The translations under genes and the position numbers were made by a program. From NCBI GenBank assembly GCA_030762895.1, contig CM061070.1:80839291-80903290 (forward strand): DNA of 64,000 bases, in the 5' to 3' direction. The DNA comes from Sophora flavescens. Lineage: Eukaryota; Streptophyta; Magnoliopsida; Fabales; Fabaceae. The notes under the pieces were generated by a model. It saw only the letters and a list, made by a program, of their open reading frames with translations, made no database searches and was not told the origin of the DNA. Of the stretch, positions 59,513 through 64,000 are shown in pieces. Numbering within the stretch: position 1 is the first letter of the stretch; every line of letters starts with the position of its first letter.

Positions 59513-61083
59513 GATCCTTAAATTTGATGGAGACTTAATCAATGATCATGAACCAATAACTTTGAACAAAAACTCATCTAAATCCATGAGTTAGGGTTTC
59601 GGCCTTGACACTAAATTTGGGTTAGAAATTTTATTTGATTTCCATCTCTTGGATCCAATAAACATAGATAATATGGAGATGAAATCAAGTATCATTATAT
59701 AAAAGTTGAATCAAAATTCCTTTACACCAGGGTTTCGGCCCCTAATAGTAAAGTTGGTTAAAAGTTGATTTTTGGTTTTCTAATTACTTGAATTAAACAA
59801 CCATAAGGATTAAAAGATGAAACCAATGATCATTTTGACAAACTTTGAAACAAAAACCCATGTACACCCAAAATCTAGGGTTTCGGCCGTGCTTAGAAAA
59901 ATATCTAGAAATTTTATTTTAAGTTCATGCTTCTAGATGATGAATATATATATCAAGATGAGTTCATAGAAATTGTTTTCAACTCAAATGGAGTTTTCTA
60001 AAATTTTCTATGAATTTTTGAAGAAAGCATCATGAACTTTGAATATGATGATGAACATGATGATTCATGGCTTAATCTTACAAAATTAATGAATAAGAAA
60101 GCTTGATTGATCATGGAGAGAAAGATTCTACCTCTTGTTGATGAATAAGTTATGAAGATGATCAAGTTCTTCACAAAAATCACTAAGTGTTCTTGAGAAA
60201 AAATGAGAGAAAAGTGAGGAAGATGAAGATTTTGAGCTGTTTCGGTAAATTGGGCATATCTCCCAATATACTTATCCATTTTTTATGATCTTTAGTTCGT
60301 TGGAAATAAGAGATAAAGAGGAACAACTTTCCTGTAGAAACTTTTCCGAGTTTCATAACATAAAAAGGTCATAATTTCGGTATAATTTTCAGCAAGCATG
60401 AACATCAATGAGTGTTCTTAGAGTTCTTAAGAGAAAATGGTTCAAGTTGATGAAGAAGACAAGAGAATGAAACAAAATTTGCCTAAGTGTGGTTATGTGT
60501 AGGGGGATCCGTGGGTTTAGGGGCAATTTGGTCCAAAATCATAATGGCAAAGCTTGTAATTATCATGACAACTTAAGGGTAAAATGGTATTTTCCACATA
60601 AAAATATCTAATGTCATAAATGTGTCATTATGGCCATTATGACTCGGATAGGATCGTCATAAATGCTCGTCACATCAATCACATCAGTCCCGTTGCTGAC
60701 CCTGTGGTTCATCTGACTCAGGTTTTCCTAGAGATATCTTGACGTTTTTACCCGCAGCAAATACAATATTATATTTTTACACTAAAATTTTCAAAACTTC
60801 CAATAACGTAGTAAATACGATAAAAACATCATTCATCTCGTTCACAAATTAAAATTAGGTTTTCTGAGCAGTAAACTTTTACTGTCAGTGAAAACACATA
60901 AAACGGCAGACCGGTTTCCGTCTGAATTTTCAACCAAAAACTTTCCCGTAACCTTACGAAAATAAGTATAACATGTAATTGAACTTGGTTTATCCAAGAT
61001 AATTTTCTAAGTCTCGGATAAAAATATAATCATTTTTATATTTGTTATCGATATTAGAAAGCACTGAAAATCGGGGTGTTACA
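59513..61083 (-). repeat. Minus-strand Tekay-like element: 3' LTR, right part
   Basis: Runs from the TTTAT break to GGGGTGTTACA. It contains three or so copies of AGGGTTTCGGCC with AAACC/TCATG phrases (59590-59890). A TATA box is not obvious. No ORF supported. Confidence 0.7.
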
Positions 61084-63007
61084 TTACTACCCCACTAAAA
61101 AAAATTTCGTCGTCAAAATTTTGTGACTCGAAACTAAACAGGATTTTAAAATCTCATCTTACCTTAAGATCTTACATCTCATTTCCTGGCGCTTCATTCC
61201 TCTTATTCAATAACTCCATAACATAATTCATTCTTATGTCATTCTATTTATCCTCACTATCCTCAACCTTTCATATGAGTCTACCACATTCGAGGGGCAT
61301 AATCAAAACTTAATCATTCTTTTTCTCAACACTGCTCCACTCGAAAATCATATTTCAAATCATCTAACTCGCACCATTAACACCAAGAACAAATCAGTAA
61401 TACCTTTATAGTAACTTACATCAATTCCCCTACTCAAAATATCCAATCATAGTCTTAATCCCTCTTGATTATAATTCACCATTCAAGTTTATGTCACTTC
61501 ACACATCTCATCCTTAAAATAACTTATTGCACTTCTTGATGTAACTAAACCAAAAGGAATCACTTAGGGTAGAATTACATAACTCATAAATTTTGACCTT
61601 TTCTATCACTTAGTTTTACTCAAGAACTCCTCCTTTCCACTCACATTCAGCTTAGGTAAAACTACTATAAACACTTTACTATAATCCTTCAAATCATACA
61701 ATTAAATTTTATCTACGAGCATTTGATCATTACTCTAGATTTCCATTAGCGAACTCTGCCTCGATCATGATAAAATCTCCTGAAATCATCTTACTTACGG
61801 ATATTAATCCTATAATTCTCAGCTTACTAGTCACATCTACACCTCAATAAAAATCCACTCACCTCTTGTCGTGCTTAGGTATTATACTTACTCTCAGCTA
61901 ACCTTCTAAGGATCAATACCTTTCTTACTTATCCATCGAACTCAGGATGATAAGCTGAACATTAACTTCAACTTGGTTCTTAACGCTTGATGCAAGCTTT
62001 TCCCAACACTTGAGGTAAGTTTTTCAGGCTTCATTCAGAACGATGCTAGAAGATTCTTTATAAAGTTGGATCAGTCCTCTGATACTTACTTCTTTTAGCT
62101 TTTCCACTACACAGTGGACCTAAGCAGGTAAAAAGGTATCGACTTCGTCAACCTATTCTCGATCATTTGAAAAGAGATCTTCAAGACAAGAAATTTCTTG
62201 ATTTAACTTTCACAAGAAAGCACAAAGAATAATTTGACCAATCCGAAAGATACGAGTATCCAATATGTAAAAAGATTCTTCAATAGGTTCGTGAGTGTAA
62301 AAATGCATAGCTAATACATGTTTACAAACATGACTCTAATAAAGTTCCTTCTTTCACAAGAACTTCCATTGTGTTAGGAAATCAAAAGAAAAGGATTTCA
62401 ATTTGTACCAAAAATTTACAAAATGACGATTTAAAAGGAAACAATCGAGCCAAAATTCAGACTGGATCACAATTACCAAAAGTAAAAGTGACTAGACTAA
62501 GTTCCATCAGGAAACTTCTGTTATCAAGAAACCATTTGTGTTACACAACTCAAGAAATACTCATTAGATATTTTCAAAGAAGTATGAAAATATCCAGACT
62601 ATCAGAACCAATTTATAAGTCATGATAGACTTTAAGTCAAGGTCAGAAAAATGAATTTGGCATGTACAAAACGTGCCGCTGTGATCTTCTAACACAACCA
62701 TAGGAATTTGAGGAATAATTGTCAATAAGGAACAATTTTTCTTAATCCCGAGACTCTCACCTAAGGTTGAAGATTCAAATCTATTCGCCTTGGTTTTCCT
62801 AAGGGCACAAAGGTCTTTTATGACTCGCTTAGTATGGTCACCTGAATCGGCACGATTTCTGATAACTTGGTCAATCTCTCGAACACATAAAGAGTTGATC
62901 TTTCCATATAAGCTGAGTCAACGGAACAAAATCTTTAATAAGTCCTTACCCCAATCTGGTGATAACTTGTTCTTAAGTCGATCTTTGAATATACAACAAC
63001 TCCTTAC
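61084..63007 (-). other. Internal region of the minus-strand Tekay-like element (3' end)
   Basis: Immediately right of the LTR, the reverse strand reads GACGACGAAATTTTTTTTAG then TGGGGTAGTAA before the LTR: the conserved polyprotein end and polypurine tract of Tekay-type elements. Beyond about 61110 no coding domain is recognisable; the sequence is AT-rich and decayed up to the next LTR. Confidence 0.65.
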
Positions 63008-64000
63008 TGAAGTTGGCACAAGCAAACACAATAAGGGGGGTTGAATTGTGTTTGTTAATTATTTTCGTAAAAACCCTTTTCACAAGCAGAAGATCAATAG
63101 ATTAAGCACACAAGAAATCCTTTTTAAAAGATTAACAAAACCAAAATCGAATCCTACAGTTAGTATAAATAAATAAGACTGTAAAAGATAAGGGATAGAA
63201 AATTCACTCGGGTATTTTATCCTGGTTCACCCTCTTCCAACCAAGAGCTACGTCCAGACCCTTCTACTCGAAGGATTTTCTCCACTATTTCCAAATAGTT
63301 TTTACAACAAGTATTCTTCACCTCTCCAGGCTACAAGTATTGCTTTCTTGCCAAGCCTCTTCAGGCTCTAACTCTATCACAGAGATATTTCTAAGATCTT
63401 TCTAACTCACTATATGTGAGGGTATGAAGGTTTAAGATCTACTGAATATTTTTCCCAAATATTCAATCCTTAAGAATTACAGACTTTTGCTTTACAAAGG
63501 GAATATGAGCTTTGAATATCTTGCAAATGTTCAAATGGCAAAAGTTGTTCTTCAGAGCTTGAGACCTTCTATAAATAGTGGTCTTCAACTTTTCTTGTAA
63601 ATCTTCAACGGTTATTTGAATAGTCCCGTTATAGAGATAGCATTAAATGCATGATATCCGTTGAGACTGATAGCTTGATTTTGGCCATGTTGAAAAGCAT
63701 CCTTGGTTATCAGAAAATCACAAAATGGAGGATCACTGTTCTGAGCAATTGTACCTTAAAAACTTTCTTTCCTCCTTTGTGTATAACCAAGCTTTTGTCC
63801 AGCAATAAAGATGTCATCGTACAGATCGTTTTGCAATTCCAATTGTACTATTTGCTCTTTGTATTTCCTTGATAGTCCTATGAATTTTCTCAAGGGAAAC
63901 AAGACATTAATCGGATAAAAACAAATGGCAAGAACAAATATTCATTTGAAATAAATATCAATCATTTGAAATAAATTCATCGTGGACCAGATTGCATTAA
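63008..64000 (-). repeat. Partial copia (SIRE-like) LTR, runs off the window
   Basis: Starts TGAAGTTGGCACAAGC, with GGGGGGTTGAATTGTG at 63036-63051 and TATCCTGGTTCA at 63220-63231, landmarks also found at the same relative positions in the copia LTR at 3158 (GGGGGGTGAATTGAG, then TATCCTGGTTCA at 3719). By analogy it is in minus orientation, with the element body or flank beyond 64000. Different subfamily from the 3158 copy. Confidence 0.6.

Noticed and set aside
62371..63044. Two 84-codon frames near the right end as genes
   Set aside because: No recognisable motif; they lie in decayed retroelement DNA and the second crosses into the copia LTR.

Overview
This looks like a nuclear segment of a flowering plant genome, most likely a papilionoid legume. 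The evidence is a SIRE/Maximus-type Ty1-copia element, Tekay-type and Athila-type Ty3-gypsy elements with plant tRNA primer-binding sites, CACTA and Mutator-like transposon ends, a tRNA-derived SINE, and one CC-NB-LRR resistance-type gene. Species cannot be fixed from the sequence. Most of the window is LTR retrotransposon; the only convincing host gene is the CNL gene at 26699-29293.

Layout. 1-1384: right end of a CACTA-like element next to a GC-richer, possibly captured segment. 1385-2834: unassigned AT-rich DNA. 2835-3157: CACTA-type end carrying a minus-strand SIRE-like copia element (3158-10958; gag and RT-RNase H remain, protease and integrase not found). 11626-21232: a tandem non-autonomous Athila-related element (family A) with three LTRs, two internal units and a single GGGAG target duplication; each unit keeps an uninterrupted 398-codon ORF that is not canonical gag-pol. 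21507-26060: small DNA transposons, a SINE and two Mutator-like elements full of TCTGGTGAAT repeats. 26699-29293: CNL gene. 29534 onward: a nest that reaches the window end.

The nest, outermost first: a CACTA-type end (29534); a minus-strand Tekay-like element with an LTR of about 4.6 kb (29766-61083, internal region from 61084); a plus-strand Tekay-like element inserted in that LTR (32824-59507, duplication TTTAT); and inside the 5' LTR of that one, a block at 33608-52913. The block holds an eroded LTR (family D), family B (35138-42522, duplication CACGG, gag-protease remnant only) and family C (42886-52913, minus strand, all Athila-type gag-pol domains but many stops and frameshifts). A copia LTR enters at about 63008.

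How they fit together: families A, B and C share the same LTR head (TGATGAGTGTGATT), tRNA-Asp-type primer site, polypurine tract, a conserved 16-base palindrome in the 3' region and arrays of CACGGCC palindromes. This fits one autonomous lineage (C-like) with two non-autonomous derivatives (A and B) that would depend on proteins supplied in trans; this is inference. A and B have near-identical LTRs and are probably recent, while the copia, Tekay and C copies are more decayed.
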